A stretch of 53,008 nt of DNA from positions 1 to 53,008 of the forward strand of contig JALJPA010000004.1 in NCBI GenBank assembly GCA_022969215.1, written 5' to 3'. Positions within the stretch are counted from its first letter, which is position 1, and each line of letters begins with the position of its first letter. Below the pieces are notes generated by a model. That model saw only the letters and a program-made list of their open reading frames with translations, did not search any database and had not been told where the DNA came from. The position numbers and the translations under genes were made by a program. Origin of the DNA: Colwellia sp. GTDB lineage: Bacteria; Pseudomonadota; Gammaproteobacteria; Enterobacterales; Alteromonadaceae. Positions 1 to 9,554 of this stretch are shown here, one piece after another.

Positions 1-3000
1 GCAGAAGAAAAAGCAGCTGTACCCGATGCACTAAAAGCAGCATCCGATAGAATATTGGAGATAACTGATGAACAAGTCACCGGTGAAACTATTGAAACCA
101 CAGAAGCTCAGCCAGCAGAAGTACTCGAACCAGTCGGACTGGGAGAAGTACAACCAGATGATGCTGGAGATGTGCCAGCCGGACAACCAAGCAGCGCTGC
201 TGTGCAGGCAGAGGAATCGGCTCCACTAAGAACCGTGGACCATGTCAAGTCAGATATAGTCAACATTGAGAAAGCTACGGAGCGTGGCGATAACGACACC
301 TTTGAGAAAGCCAAAGCCAGTCAAAGTAAAATGAAAGAGCTAATTGCTGAGCGTGATGCGCTAATCGCTGCTGAGATTGATGTCGCAGCCAACCAAGCCG
401 CTACGAGTGAGCTCAACGATTTAGCACAGCCAACCGATGCCCAGAAGAAAGCGGGTGATTATAAAAAAGGTTTGGTAGATGTCAATGGTTTTGGGATCGC
501 TGTAGAAAATCCAAAAGGCTCAACTCGCTCAGGTAAAGATCCTAGCGGCAAAGAGTGGTCAGTTGAAATGAAAGACCACTACGGTGAGATTCAAAATACT
601 GAAGGTGCTGACGGTGACAATGTCGATGTATTCATCGGTGATAATCCTGAGTCACAAAAAGTCTTTGTTGTGGACCAGATTGATCCCTCGACCGGCAAGT
701 TCGATGAGCACAAAGTAATCATGGGTACCAACGATGCCAAACAAGCCAAGCGTACATACAAGCGCAATTATGCAAAAGGCTGGAAAGGCGATGGCTCCAT
801 AACTGAAATGTCGGTAGATGAGTTTAGAACGTGGGTGAACTTCGGTGATACCACAAAACCAATGACATACAAAGAGGTGACAACCGATGAATCACCAAGC
901 AGTGCTGCGAGCATTCCAGATAAACGAGACACAATTTCAAATGATAAAAACATGGGCAGAATCGACGCGGATAAAACAGCCAAGCCAAGAACATCCATCC
1001 CAGTTAGAAAAGCCGTCAAGTCAAAAATTGCTGAAGCTTCTACCATAGCAGCCGCGCCAGTCAAAGCGGAACAATTTAAGCCTGCGGTAGCCAAGAAACC
1101 ATCTATCTCGGTTAAAAAAGCAGTAGCTAAAAAAGTTAAAGAAGCTGCAGGCCCTGCGGTAATAGTCAGACCTAAAGTAAAAGACTTCGAAACCAGAGAC
1201 ACATTTACTGTGCCTGCTGGGACTACGCTTGGCATTGAATCCAAAAACTTAGCAACTCAAAATTTTGATAAGGTGACAGCTGATGACGGCTATATTACGT
1301 ACACTAGAAAAACCGAAGACACAAGCCCTGAAACATCTACTACAACTGCCGGTACTGCTACTGATATTGCTGGACTCGATGAGCGCTCTGCACCCGCTGC
1401 CGATGTCTCTAGTGATACTACTGCAGGTGCTGCTAATGATATCAGCGTGCAAATATCGGAAGCGGTAGCGCCTGTTGAAGAAACTGCCAAGACGGCTAAG
1501 CCAGTCGATACCCCTACAACCGAACGAGCTGCTATACCTTCGGAAGATAAAACGAAAGCAGCGGCACCAACGGAGATGCGAGGCGGCGAACCTAAAGGCG
1601 TCACAGCTGAGTCGCTTGTGCCCGAGCCGTCTACGCTAGCGGAAGTTGTTAAGAAAGATGTAACTACGGTACTGGACTTTATCAAGGCACGTACCGAAGT
1701 ACCGGCACTGCGTGAAATTATCGACCGTATAAAAGACAACCTGCCAGTAGGGTTGAAGATTGTCACGCTTCAAATTGGTGATAAGGATCCAAGTCAAAGT
1801 GGTATGCAAGCTGCACGCGGTCTATACCAGATAGATACAAATACAATCTATTTGAAAGGTGAGTCGTTTGTTGAGAACGGTATGAGTGAAGAAACTATCA
1901 TTCATGAACTCCTGCACGCGGTTACCGCTGATCTTCTACGGGCCGGTAATCTTAAAGCGAACCAAGGCACGGACTTAGCCAATGCAGTCAAAGAACTATA
2001 CGCATTGCGTGAGCAAGTTGTCATTGAGTTCAACCGTAAGATGAAAGATGGATGGAAGCCACAGACCAACTTGGCCAATATAGCTACTGCGAATGTAGAT
2101 GAGTTAATTTCTTGGGGCCTGACGAATACTGATTTCCAAGACTTACTCATGTCAATGCCATCCGACAAGGGCAGTGTATGGAACAGCTTTGTATCTGCTA
2201 TAAGTAAGATGCTTGGCATATCCAGTGAAAACCAGAACATGCTATCTGAGTTGATGATTGCTACGGACAAGTTAATCAGTGCTGACTATCGAGTTGATCA
2301 GGCAATGCGTGAGCAGCTTCAAGTGGTGCGTGAATCAAGTAGTTACAAAGTAGCCACGAAGTCATTGCCACAAATGGAAGAGCTTGAGTTGCTGCAAACC
2401 CAAGTAGCCGCATTACAACTTGACGTGGAAACCAAGTCAGATATTACTGCCGGTAAAAAATTAAAAGAAACTAACGCTAAAATTGAACTGCTTCAAGAAG
2501 AGATCCAAGAAGCCAGAGCCGAGGACCCTTACTTTGAAATCGGTGAAGACGATGTGGATATGCAGGGCGACACGCTTATGGGCAAGCCTGCAGATAGATT
2601 GACTCTACGTGAAAGGTTGAAAAGTTTCTTCGATAACTTAAAAGTAATGGGTGGAGATATCCCTGATATCATGGGGCGCATTGTCTCCAGTGCCTATGTG
2701 ATTGAAAAGCAAGAACGTGATACCCATGGCTCAAGAGTAACGGCTGAGGATTCTATGACTGCTGCAGTGCACAAGTCTTGGAACTCGAAAGTAGCTGCGT
2801 CAATGGCTATCCATGAACATGGTGTCTCAATGGAGAACGGTACAATTGTTCCTGATCATACTAAGCCCGGACTTAGCCAGATACTTGAAGAAGTGGCCAA
2901 CCATGGAGAACGCTACCTGCGCCGCTTTGAACAGTACTTATTGTTACAACGTTCTAAAGAGTTGATGACTCAGGACCGTGAGAACTTTGTTACTCAGGAG

Positions 3001-5352
3001 AACATTGATGTAATGGACTCATGGCTTGACCGCAACCCGAATACTAAAGCGTTGTTTGAAAAGCAGCACAAGGCATTTCAAACGTGGAATAAAAGCACAC
3101 TTGATATTGCTATTGCTTCAGGCTGGATTAACCAGCAGGACGCGTACGGTGGCTACATGGCCTTTGATGCTGACGGCAATGAAGTGATGAACGCTGGCAA
3201 TACTTTGTTCGAGACGGAAGCCGACGCACTCGAAGCCGGTGATACTGCAACACAAGTGGAAGGTTGGTACAGTGATATGTACGTGCCGTTCTATCGTATC
3301 GCTGATGACAAGGGTACCAAGAAGCCCGGTGCTTCGAAGCGTACTGCAGGCGATGTTGCCAAGGCAGTTAAAAAACTTAAAGGTGGTGAAGGTCAAATAC
3401 CAATCCTAGAAAACATCGTTAAGAATGCCGAGTTTATTATCAACGGCTCAATGCGTACCATCGCCATGCAGAAAATCGAGACTGAGTTTCGTGATTCTGT
3501 GATGGAAGAAATGGACGGTGTGGAAATACCGGGACTTATAAACGCAGCAGAAATGCGTGAAGAGTACAGAAATATTCAAGAGGAAGCCGCACTTGAGGGT
3601 GAGCCAGTACCCAAGATGGGACAAGCTGCAGCTAAACGCTGGGCTCAGATGAAATCATTTGCCCGTCCAACGGATACGTCTACGGTTGTGGTCTACCGCA
3701 ATGGCCGCCCTACGTATTATAAAGTACTTGATGAGCGCTTACTGACAGCATTGAAATCAATCGGTGCGCCCCAGGCTAAAAACTGGCTGAACATAATTGG
3801 TATGCCAACTCGGTTACTACAAAAATCGATTACTATAATGCCAGCGTTCTTGGCTAGGTCGTTTGTACGTGAGCTCCAAAATGCCTATATCATTAACCGT
3901 GAAGGTGGTGTGAACCCGCTGAAGACAATTGGCAAGGGCCTTAAAAACTTCGGCAAAATTGCTACGGGTGATATGGCTTGGATGGACGAGATGATGACTG
4001 GGGGTTTTGTAAACTACAATACTTACTATAACGTCACGCCGGATAAGCTGCGTCAAAAACTTGACAAGGCTGGCGTCAAGCGTTCGACGTTTAAGAATAT
4101 TGTATTGTCACCGTGGGAAGGTGCGAAGGCCTTGGGCAGAATATACATGCAAATTGCTGTCGCCTCAGAGCATGCCTCACGTAAAGCGGTACATGATGAC
4201 TTTATTAAAGCAGGTGCTAGTAAAGAAGAAGCTATGTACCAGGCGCTTGATACGATGAACTTCTCTCGCCGTTCCGACTACGCTGCCATGGAAGTACTGC
4301 TGGCTACTGTGCCATTTCTTAACCCACGTATCCAAGGCTTAGATAGATTGTACCGTGGCATGAAAGAAGATTGGAAACCATTCGCATTGAAAGCTGGTTT
4401 GATGGCAGCCTCAGCTACAGCGCTGGCGTTATTCAACTGGGAAGAAAACGAAGAGGAAATGAGTAAGCTCAAGGATGAAGACAAAGCCATGAACTACCAC
4501 ATCTTCTTAGACTTGGGATCAGGACCTAAAGAACATTGGCGTATACCAAAAGGTTTTGAAGTGGGGCAGATTACCGGCACATTGCCTGAGTTCTTTATTG
4601 AGCAGTTATATGCTGACCAAGCTGAGCCAGCTAGTAAAGCTATCCGCCGCTTCATGACTACGACGTTTGGTTTGCAGATGCCACAGTTTGCAGCGCCAGC
4701 TTACGCGATTGCTACGAACGAGGATCCTTTTAGACAACGCCCGATTATAAACTACGGCCAACAGTTCTTATTGCCAAGCGCTCAGTTTGATTCGTGGACT
4801 TCGAAACTAATTGTTGATATCTCACAGTCAATGCCTGACAGTGCACCCGAGTGGTTGCGCAGCCCGAAGAAATTTGAATACTTAATCAAAGGTTATACAG
4901 GCTCTTCAGGTGCCATGATATTGGAAGGCATTGATGATATCTATCGAATGACCGGCAACGCCCCAGACTTGCCAACGAAGAAAACATCGGAGCTTTATAT
5001 GGTCCGTGACTTCTATCGCACTGGCTCGGTTTCCTCGTCTAAGCAAATGGATTTATTCTATGAGATGGTTATGGAGACTGGCAAACTAGCGAGTACGTTA
5101 AAAGCTGCCAAGGAGACTAGCCGTTCCGAGTACCGTGCAATGCGGGTAGAGCATGCTGATAAGTTAAGGGCTCGCAAGTCATTGAACAAATATAGCAAGC
5201 GAATGAGCGCCATGTCATCAGAGATGCGTAAACTCATGCTGAACGATGTGATATCCCGCGATGAAAAAGAACGCCGTAAAGACGCTCTGACGAAGCGGAA
5301 GAACGCACTAGCGCAAAATGCGGTTGACAGGTATTTCTATATCTTCGACTAG
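1..5352 (+). CDS. Giant polyvalent virion protein, C-terminal part (5' end outside window)
   Basis: The frame is open from base 1 with no stop upstream of the first possible start (TTG at 55), so the gene enters from the left and at least 1,783 residues are visible. Nucleotides about 438-860 encode an inorganic-pyrophosphatase-like (InPase) domain of the type seen in phage polyvalent proteins (GFGIAVENPKGSTR, DGDNVDVFIGD). Nucleotides 1903-1917 encode HELLH, a zincin metallopeptidase motif followed by AVT. From about 3838 the protein resembles the large polyvalent protein-associated domain LPD38, with a hydrophobic segment near 4390-4440 and a basic helical tail. Known family: very large phage proteins thought to be packaged and delivered with the DNA, often carrying host-modifying enzymes. 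Inference: ejected protein. The visible domain order is direct; the function of each domain is by family resemblance. Confidence 0.8.
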   Translation, partial: AEEKAAVPDALKAASDRILEITDEQVTGETIETTEAQPAEVLEPVGLGEVQPDDAGDVPAGQPSSAAVQAEESAPLRTVDHVKSDIVNIEKATERGDNDTFEKAKASQSKMKELIAERDALIAAEIDVAANQAATSELNDLAQPTDAQKKAGDYKKGLVDVNGFGIAVENPKGSTRSGKDPSGKEWSVEMKDHYGEIQNTEGADGDNVDVFIGDNPESQKVFVVDQIDPSTGKFDEHKVIMGTNDAKQAKRTYKRNYAKGWKGDGSITEMSVDEFRTWVNFGDTTKPMTYKEVTTDESPSSAASIPDKRDTISNDKNMGRIDADKTAKPRTSIPVRKAVKSKIAEASTIAAAPVKAEQFKPAVAKKPSISVKKAVAKKVKEAAGPAVIVRPKVKDFETRDTFTVPAGTTLGIESKNLATQNFDKVTADDGYITYTRKTEDTSPETSTTTAGTATDIAGLDERSAPAADVSSDTTAGAANDISVQISEAVAPVEETAKTAKPVDTPTTERAAIPSEDKTKAAAPTEMRGGEPKGVTAESLVPEPSTLAEVVKKDVTTVLDFIKARTEVPALREIIDRIKDNLPVGLKIVTLQIGDKDPSQSGMQAARGLYQIDTNTIYLKGESFVENGMSEETIIHELLHAVTADLLRAGNLKANQGTDLANAVKELYALREQVVIEFNRKMKDGWKPQTNLANIATANVDELISWGLTNTDFQDLLMSMPSDKGSVWNSFVSAISKMLGISSENQNMLSELMIATDKLISADYRVDQAMREQLQVVRESSSYKVATKSLPQMEELELLQTQVAALQLDVETKSDITAGKKLKETNAKIELLQEEIQEARAEDPYFEIGEDDVDMQGDTLMGKPADRLTLRERLKSFFDNLKVMGGDIPDIMGRIVSSAYVIEKQERDTHGSRVTAEDSMTAAVHKSWNSKVAASMAIHEHGVSMENGTIVPDHTKPGLSQILEEVANHGERYLRRFEQYLLLQRSKELMTQDRENFVTQENIDVMDSWLDRNPNTKALFEKQHKAFQTWNKSTLDIAIASGWINQQDAYGGYMAFDADGNEVMNAGNTLFETEADALEAGDTATQVEGWYSDMYVPFYRIADDKGTKKPGASKRTAGDVAKAVKKLKGGEGQIPILENIVKNAEFIINGSMRTIAMQKIETEFRDSVMEEMDGVEIPGLINAAEMREEYRNIQEEAALEGEPVPKMGQAAAKRWAQMKSFARPTDTSTVVVYRNGRPTYYKVLDERLLTALKSIGAPQAKNWLNIIGMPTRLLQKSITIMPAFLARSFVRELQNAYIINREGGVNPLKTIGKGLKNFGKIATGDMAWMDEMMTGGFVNYNTYYNVTPDKLRQKLDKAGVKRSTFKNIVLSPWEGAKALGRIYMQIAVASEHASRKAVHDDFIKAGASKEEAMYQALDTMNFSRRSDYAAMEVLLATVPFLNPRIQGLDRLYRGMKEDWKPFALKAGLMAASATALALFNWEENEEEMSKLKDEDKAMNYHIFLDLGSGPKEHWRIPKGFEVGQITGTLPEFFIEQLYADQAEPASKAIRRFMTTTFGLQMPQFAAPAYAIATNEDPFRQRPIINYGQQFLLPSAQFDSWTSKLIVDISQSMPDSAPEWLRSPKKFEYLIKGYTGSSGAMILEGIDDIYRMTGNAPDLPTKKTSELYMVRDFYRTGSVSSSKQMDLFYEMVMETGKLASTLKAAKETSRSEYRAMRVEHADKLRARKSLNKYSKRMSAMSSEMRKLMLNDVISRDEKERRKDALTKRKNALAQNAVDRYFYIFD

Positions 5353-5358
5353 ACATGA

Positions 5359-5390
5359 GGACTGACTTGACACTAGTGTGAAGTCAGTCC
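5359..5390. promoter_or_regulatory. Palindromic operator/hairpin with ACACTAGTGT core
   Basis: Arms GGACTGACTT (5359-5368) and AAGTCAGTCC (5381-5390) are perfect inverted repeats around a second palindrome, ACACTAGTGT (5370-5379), with one G-G mismatch on each side. The 16-mer TTGACACTAGTGTGAA (5367-5382) contains the -35 box of the adjacent promoter and recurs in exact reverse complement at 18324-18339. This makes it a likely repressor or activator site. Lying just after the stop of the polyvalent gene, it could also act as a weak terminator hairpin, but no T-tract follows. Confidence 0.65.
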
Positions 5391-5395
5391 ATACT
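5367..5395 (+). promoter_or_regulatory. Sigma70-type promoter for the HTH-like gene
   Basis: The -35 box is a perfect TTGACA (5367-5372), the spacer is 17 bp, and the -10 box is CATACT (5390-5395, four of six matches). The predicted start lies about 20 bases before the ATG at 5423. The palindromic operator overlaps the -35 box, so the downstream protein may control its own synthesis. Confidence 0.6.
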
Positions 5396-5422
5396 CACCT
5401 GACTAATAACACAGGTGACACT

Positions 5423-5632
5423 ATGAAATATAATGGCATACCAACGCAAAAGCAGCAGTCGTTCTGGACCTTGTTCTCTAAGATCCAAGACACTGGGCTA
5501 TCTCGTACCGAGGCGTGTGACGCTATCGGAATGTTCAATACTACGTACCGAGCGTGGCGTGACGAGGGGAAACTATCGTACCGCACAGGCAGACTGATTT
5601 TAGCAACGTATAAAAAATTGGGTATGTGCTAG
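5423..5632 (+). CDS. Small HTH-like protein, candidate DNA-binding regulator
   Basis: A 69-residue protein. The ATG at 5423 is chosen because AGGTGACACT sits directly before it, the same ribosome-binding sequence used by several genes of this phage; the upstream GTG at 5378 falls inside the promoter. Residues about 26-50 (GLSRTEACDAIG followed by TTYRAWRDEGKL) look like a helix-turn-helix with a basic recognition helix. It is a single-gene unit with its own promoter, between a rightward giant gene and leftward tail genes. Inference: it binds the ACACTAGTGT operator at its own promoter and at 18.3 kb. I recognise no named family, and the HTH call rests on pattern only. Confidence 0.6.
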   Translation: MKYNGIPTQKQQSFWTLFSKIQDTGLSRTEACDAIGMFNTTYRAWRDEGKLSYRTGRLILATYKKLGMC

Positions 5633-5674
5633 AAAGGTGGTCCCCAGTTACGAGGGCCTTCGACTAAAGGTAAC

Positions 5675-5698
5675 GGCGCTGCAGGCAATCGCAGCGCC
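5675..5698. terminator. Hairpin between convergent genes, possible bidirectional terminator
   Basis: GGCGCTGC (5675-5682) and GCAGCGCC (5691-5698) form a perfect 8-bp GC-rich stem with an 8-base loop. It lies between the + gene ending at 5632 and the - gene ending at 5706. There is no clear T-tract on either side, so terminator activity is inferred from position and stem strength. Confidence 0.5.
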
Positions 5699-5705
5699 AA
5701 AGACT

Positions 5706-5954
5706 TTACAACTCCACTCCTTCAAGGAAGCTATCCGCTAACATAAAAGCTTTGTTACGGATAGCTGCAAGTGCTGCAAGTGTCCCTTCAATGTTATCAG
5801 CATGCTTACCTCGAGCTACCAACGTATTCATAAACGTAAGCGCAATGTACTCACGCTTCGTCATTCCTAACGTATTGGCCCCACCTGACTCAGCATGTGC
5901 CCCGGTAGAATCAAAGAGCGGAAACGCTGAGTTACTTCCATTTACAGTAGACAT
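5706..5954 (-). CDS. Small conserved phage protein with GMTKRE motif
   Basis: An 82-residue protein, last gene of the leftward tail cassette, with AGGGAG before its ATG. After a low-complexity N-terminus the segment GMTKREYIALTFMNTL begins a helical domain. The same motif (GMTKREEFVKAALTGML) forms the C-terminal part of the zinc-ribbon protein at 15761-16252, so the two share a domain. Proteins with a similar MT-x-R-[DE]-[YF] helical segment are common in phage genomes and have no established role known to me. Its place behind tail-fibre genes suggests a virion or assembly role, but this is weak. Confidence 0.65.
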   Translation of the reverse strand: MSTVNGSNSAFPLFDSTGAHAESGGANTLGMTKREYIALTFMNTLVARGKHADNIEGTLAALAAIRNKAFMLADSFLEGVEL

Positions 5955-5964
5955 GTCAAACTCC

Positions 5965-6504
5965 CTACGGTGTCAAGCCGCCAACCCAATCGATTGATAA
6001 TGTTGCTGATGGCTGAACCGCAGTTCCGAGGCTAAGTACTTGGCTAACTTCTTTAATGACTGCAGTGTCAGTGCTAGAAGTAATGGCAGAACTAATCCTA
6101 ATCTGGTCGCCGTCGAGTAATTCCATAGTACCGGCTAGAGTTATCGTGTAAAAAGTATCTTCCTTGATCTTAGTCTTACGCAATCCTCCACCCAGTACCC
6201 AGACACCAGTAGACAGTGGCTTAACCTCAAGCCAAACCATGAACGTAGGGTCGCTTTGCTCATCTATCTGCAGAGTCAAAGCGCCTTGATAGCGCCCATC
6301 CTGCGGCATAGTGAATACACCGGCAGACACTGTGATACCACTAGAGCGTTTATCCACATCAAAAGGTATAATCTTTTCTTCTAATGCTGTGTCCAGTGTT
6401 AAGTTAGTTGAAAGCTCTGCATCAATGCGAGGCTCAATCCCTCCACTAATACCCGCTAGCTTTGCTTTTTCTGCGTCTGTAAATGCGTTTAATATTTTCA
6501 TCAT
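5965..6504 (-). CDS. Tail-fibre-associated protein, trimeric beta-domain type
   Basis: A 179-residue protein. Residues near 8-20 (AFTDAEKAKLAGI) match the FTDAEKxKLAGI segment common in phage tail-fibre and receptor-binding proteins. The remainder is beta-strand rich, alternating hydrophobic and polar, resembling a C1q/TNF-like or fibre-head domain. It starts 7 bases after the stop of the large fibre gene, in the same operon. Two adjacent ATGs (6504 and 6501) are possible starts. Inference: tip or chaperone-like partner of the large fibre protein; host receptor unknown. Confidence 0.65.
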   Translation of the reverse strand: MMKILNAFTDAEKAKLAGISGGIEPRIDAELSTNLTLDTALEEKIIPFDVDKRSSGITVSAGVFTMPQDGRYQGALTLQIDEQSDPTFMVWLEVKPLSTGVWVLGGGLRKTKIKEDTFYTITLAGTMELLDGDQIRISSAITSSTDTAVIKEVSQVLSLGTAVQPSATLSIDWVGGLTP

Positions 6505-6511
6505 TTACCCC

Positions 6512-9169
6512 TTACAGTTTGAAGTTATAGACGTTGCCGCCATCGACTGAGTTAACACCAGTAATATCTAGTATCTCAGTAACAGGAATTGTTATTGATT
6601 TAAGCCCGTTAAATAACGCTTTAGGGTTTGCAGGGTTTTCGTTATTGGCAGTTATAGAGCCGCCAATATTTAAACCTGTAAACTGGAAAGATTTACCAAG
6701 TGCCGCGCCTGTCACATTCTCACTAACTGATACGGTATAATCCCTATTGCCAGGCGGCAAAAGTAATCTAGCCACATTAACGCTTAGCGCCGAATCGCCC
6801 ACTATGAAATTGTTTTGTGACGTGTAGATAGTCACACCATAGTTTGACACGTAAGTAATACGGTCAGTACCACCCGTTGACCCACTTGACCAGCTACAGT
6901 CCGTTGCAGTTCCGCCAACATGAGCTAAGAAGTCCATTGTCCCTTGCAATGATCCGTTAACAAAAACTTCAGCAGTTGGCGGCGTACCTCTTGTGATCTT
7001 AACAACAATTTCGTTGTAAGCATCAAATGAAGTGCCTGGCACATCAACATCAAGTGTATTTCCATCTGTGGCAAATATTCTTAATTCGTTAGTTGTTAGT
7101 GATTTTTTAAAATTTAGACCAAAGCGTCTTTTGTCTGGTGAAGCATCAGGTGAATCAGCAGAAGTACAGCCTAAACCCCAGAAACACCCCTCATCGCCAT
7201 TCGTTGAATCAAGACGAATTACGCCGCCATAACTTGCATCCAGGTTAAAAATGTCCGTCCAGTTCTGAGCGGTTAGTGGGAATAATACTGTAGCTATACC
7301 GCCACTAGTATTGTCAGAAAGCTTGTGAACGTCTTGGATAATACCCATAACTGATTCACTTACAATTGTTACTGTAGCAGAACCAGACTGAATTATATTC
7401 CACGGTGGTGTTTGAGTGTCAGCAAGTCCAAGCTCTGAAAAGAATCTAGCATCTTCAAAGGTTGGCGCGGTTAGGGACTGGGTTACGAATAAATCAGTCG
7501 AGGCCGTACCACCTGTTGAGCTAGGTAAGTTTCTAATCGTCACTTCTTGAGTATCTGCCGAATCGGTAGCATTACCCTTTAATACTATTCTTGTAACAAG
7601 TACAGCTCCTGATATTACATCAGGAATATCGAACTCTACCGAGTCCATATTTAATAGCGCATCATCGTAGTTAGCAAATAAAACATCACCGCGCATGATT
7701 ATAAAGTTACCGTTGTTAACAAGAACACCTTGAACAGTTGCCTCATTATTTCCTACAGCGGTCAGTACTCCATTATTGTCCCACTGCGTAGCATCTAGCA
7801 GTACATCAGTGTTAATAGGTGGTACTGTCACAAGACTAGAATCAATATATGTCCACGACTGCGGGTCTTGCCCAGAAACTGCCAAAGAGTGTGGGCTTAA
7901 CTTGCTGTTTTTGTAGTTAATGCCATTGGCAACCATTAGAAAGCTTGTTGTACTAATGCCCATCGTTGCATCGTCAGTACTTGAGACGATTAAATCTTCA
8001 ATTACCGTTCCTGCCGCCTCAAGTGTTGTTTGAAACGTCATGTCTGACCATGTAATGCGAGGATTAATATTTAATGAGCTAGGAAAACCAGTGCCGGGCT
8101 GACCGAATACGCCAACATCGGCAACAAATTCGAACAGGTGTATAGCATTGGGATTGGTTATTGACTGCTTCGAACCAGAGGAGCCTACTGATCCTGTTGG
8201 GGTTGCGTGGATAAAATATCTGTCTACCGGTGCATTATTAATGTCAAACGTAACATCTGGAACTAATACGCTAGTGCCGGTTAAATCGTCAGTATCTTGA
8301 TTGCCAATAAAGAACACTTCAAATGATCCACTTGCATCATCAGCTGTAATTTGAATCTGAGTGTTACTGTTTATCATTGCAACTGAGAAATTACCTTTAA
8401 CACCTGAGCGAATTATTTGGCGCTGGTCTGCTTCGTCGTGGATAGTTACTTGATTATCAGCGAATGCAAAAGACTTCAACGTAAAGAATGGCAGTGCGTT
8501 AGTTGTTGAACCTTTCGCCCGTACATCACCATCAGCACTAATCAATCTGAATTCATAAGTTGGACCTACGAATACATCAACCGGAACGTTGTCAGTGGTC
8601 GGGTCGAGTAGTATCTCAGTCTCAACGTTAGCAGCTAGCGTGCCTAATTCTGCTTGATAGAATAACTGCCCACCAGTAAACACTTGACCGATAACATTGG
8701 TTATAGTCGTGTCAGTTTCAAATGTCACAGCTACTGTGCGCTGATTAAAAGTAGGCGTTACATCCCAAATAGGATTAATAATGATATCGGCCTTACTTGT
8801 TTCGAATGGGAATGTTAGCTCGTTGCCTACTGGCTTTCTAGCAAACGGAACTCCTGTGGCTTGGTCAATCCAAACCGGTTCGAATGCCTCTTGGTCGATA
8901 GTATTAGTAAATGTGAACGTTTGACCGCCTGACTTTAAAGCGTGTGGCCCAATACTTACAGTGCCCGGCAAAACATCTAGTGATGGTGCGCCTAGAGGCT
9001 TCTCGGATATAATGTCTGTAGCATCTTCAGTCATTGAAGAAGCTATGAGGCCGTTGCCTGAGGCTTGAGGTATCTCACCGTCGGCAAGGGCAATGATTGA
9101 ATCAACTGCATCTTCTTGTGCAGGGTCTAACGCGCCACCACTTGGGATAGCTCCGGGAAAATCAGCCAT
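6512..9169 (-). CDS. Large tail fibre / receptor-binding protein with ConA-like domain
   Basis: An 885-residue protein. The ATG at 9169 is chosen because it overlaps the preceding stop (TAATG) with GGAG 8 bases upstream; a longer frame to 9199 lacks this. The N-terminal 40 residues (ADFPGAIPSGGALDPAQEDAV) resemble phage tail-fibre attachment regions. Most of the protein is Thr/Val/Asp-rich beta structure. Roughly residues 600-770 have the pattern of a LamG/concanavalin-like carbohydrate-binding domain (FGLNFKKS, YNEIVVKITRG, AEVFVNGSLQGTMDF). Inference: adhesin that recognises the host surface. It lies opposite in strand to the main virion operon. Confidence 0.7.
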   Translation of the reverse strand: MADFPGAIPSGGALDPAQEDAVDSIIALADGEIPQASGNGLIASSMTEDATDIISEKPLGAPSLDVLPGTVSIGPHALKSGGQTFTFTNTIDQEAFEPVWIDQATGVPFARKPVGNELTFPFETSKADIIINPIWDVTPTFNQRTVAVTFETDTTITNVIGQVFTGGQLFYQAELGTLAANVETEILLDPTTDNVPVDVFVGPTYEFRLISADGDVRAKGSTTNALPFFTLKSFAFADNQVTIHDEADQRQIIRSGVKGNFSVAMINSNTQIQITADDASGSFEVFFIGNQDTDDLTGTSVLVPDVTFDINNAPVDRYFIHATPTGSVGSSGSKQSITNPNAIHLFEFVADVGVFGQPGTGFPSSLNINPRITWSDMTFQTTLEAAGTVIEDLIVSSTDDATMGISTTSFLMVANGINYKNSKLSPHSLAVSGQDPQSWTYIDSSLVTVPPINTDVLLDATQWDNNGVLTAVGNNEATVQGVLVNNGNFIIMRGDVLFANYDDALLNMDSVEFDIPDVISGAVLVTRIVLKGNATDSADTQEVTIRNLPSSTGGTASTDLFVTQSLTAPTFEDARFFSELGLADTQTPPWNIIQSGSATVTIVSESVMGIIQDVHKLSDNTSGGIATVLFPLTAQNWTDIFNLDASYGGVIRLDSTNGDEGCFWGLGCTSADSPDASPDKRRFGLNFKKSLTTNELRIFATDGNTLDVDVPGTSFDAYNEIVVKITRGTPPTAEVFVNGSLQGTMDFLAHVGGTATDCSWSSGSTGGTDRITYVSNYGVTIYTSQNNFIVGDSALSVNVARLLLPPGNRDYTVSVSENVTGAALGKSFQFTGLNIGGSITANNENPANPKALFNGLKSITIPVTEILDITGVNSVDGGNVYNFKL

Positions 9170-9522
9170 TAGTGAGCTCCAAATCTTGAGATGACACAAC
9201 GAACAAAGTTAGCACCTACAATGCCAGCGAGTGTGAGCTTTAAGCTACGTGCTGAGCCTGACCAGTTGGGTCGTAGGTAGGTAACTGCGGGGCCGACATC
9301 TGCGGCGTTGGTTGTAGCTTCTGCAACGCTACCATAGATATCACCATTCTCGCTGACCGCCGTTACTACGGTGCCTGCTGATGGAGTTACTAAGTTTGTA
9401 AGTGCTGCGTCTGAATAGAAGCTGAGTGCGACGTAACCACGCTCATGGGTGTAGGACATATCTGGTGAGATTAGGTCGCCGTCTGCTATAGGACCTGAGA
9501 AATCGTATCGTTTGGTACTCAT
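9169..9522 (-). CDS. Small tail-fibre cassette protein
   Basis: A 117-residue protein, first gene of the leftward tail cassette; its stop overlaps the start of the 885-residue fibre gene (TAATG). It is beta-rich (RGYVALSFYSDAALTNLVTP, then GTVVTAVSENGDIYGS), typical of small phage structural proteins that accompany fibres. Its AGGCGG ribosome site lies inside a 7-bp hairpin (9528-9554), leaving only six T residues before the ATG, which may limit translation. No named family recognised. Confidence 0.6.
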   Translation of the reverse strand: MSTKRYDFSGPIADGDLISPDMSYTHERGYVALSFYSDAALTNLVTPSAGTVVTAVSENGDIYGSVAEATTNAADVGPAVTYLRPNWSGSARSLKLTLAGIVGANFVRCVISRFGAH

Positions 9523-9554
9523 AAAAAATCCGCCTTTGGTTTACATTGGCGGAT
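9523..9554 (-). promoter_or_regulatory. Hairpin over the ribosome site of the tail cassette
   Basis: On the minus strand ATCCGCC (9554-9548) pairs with GGCGGAT (9534-9528) and is followed by TTTTTT and then the ATG at 9522. The stem contains the AGGCGG ribosome-binding sequence. The same shape (GC stem plus T-run) is that of an intrinsic terminator, so it may serve as attenuator, as translational lock, or both. A second hairpin, GGTTCC (9567-9572) with GGAACC (9586-9591), lies just upstream. Confidence 0.55.
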
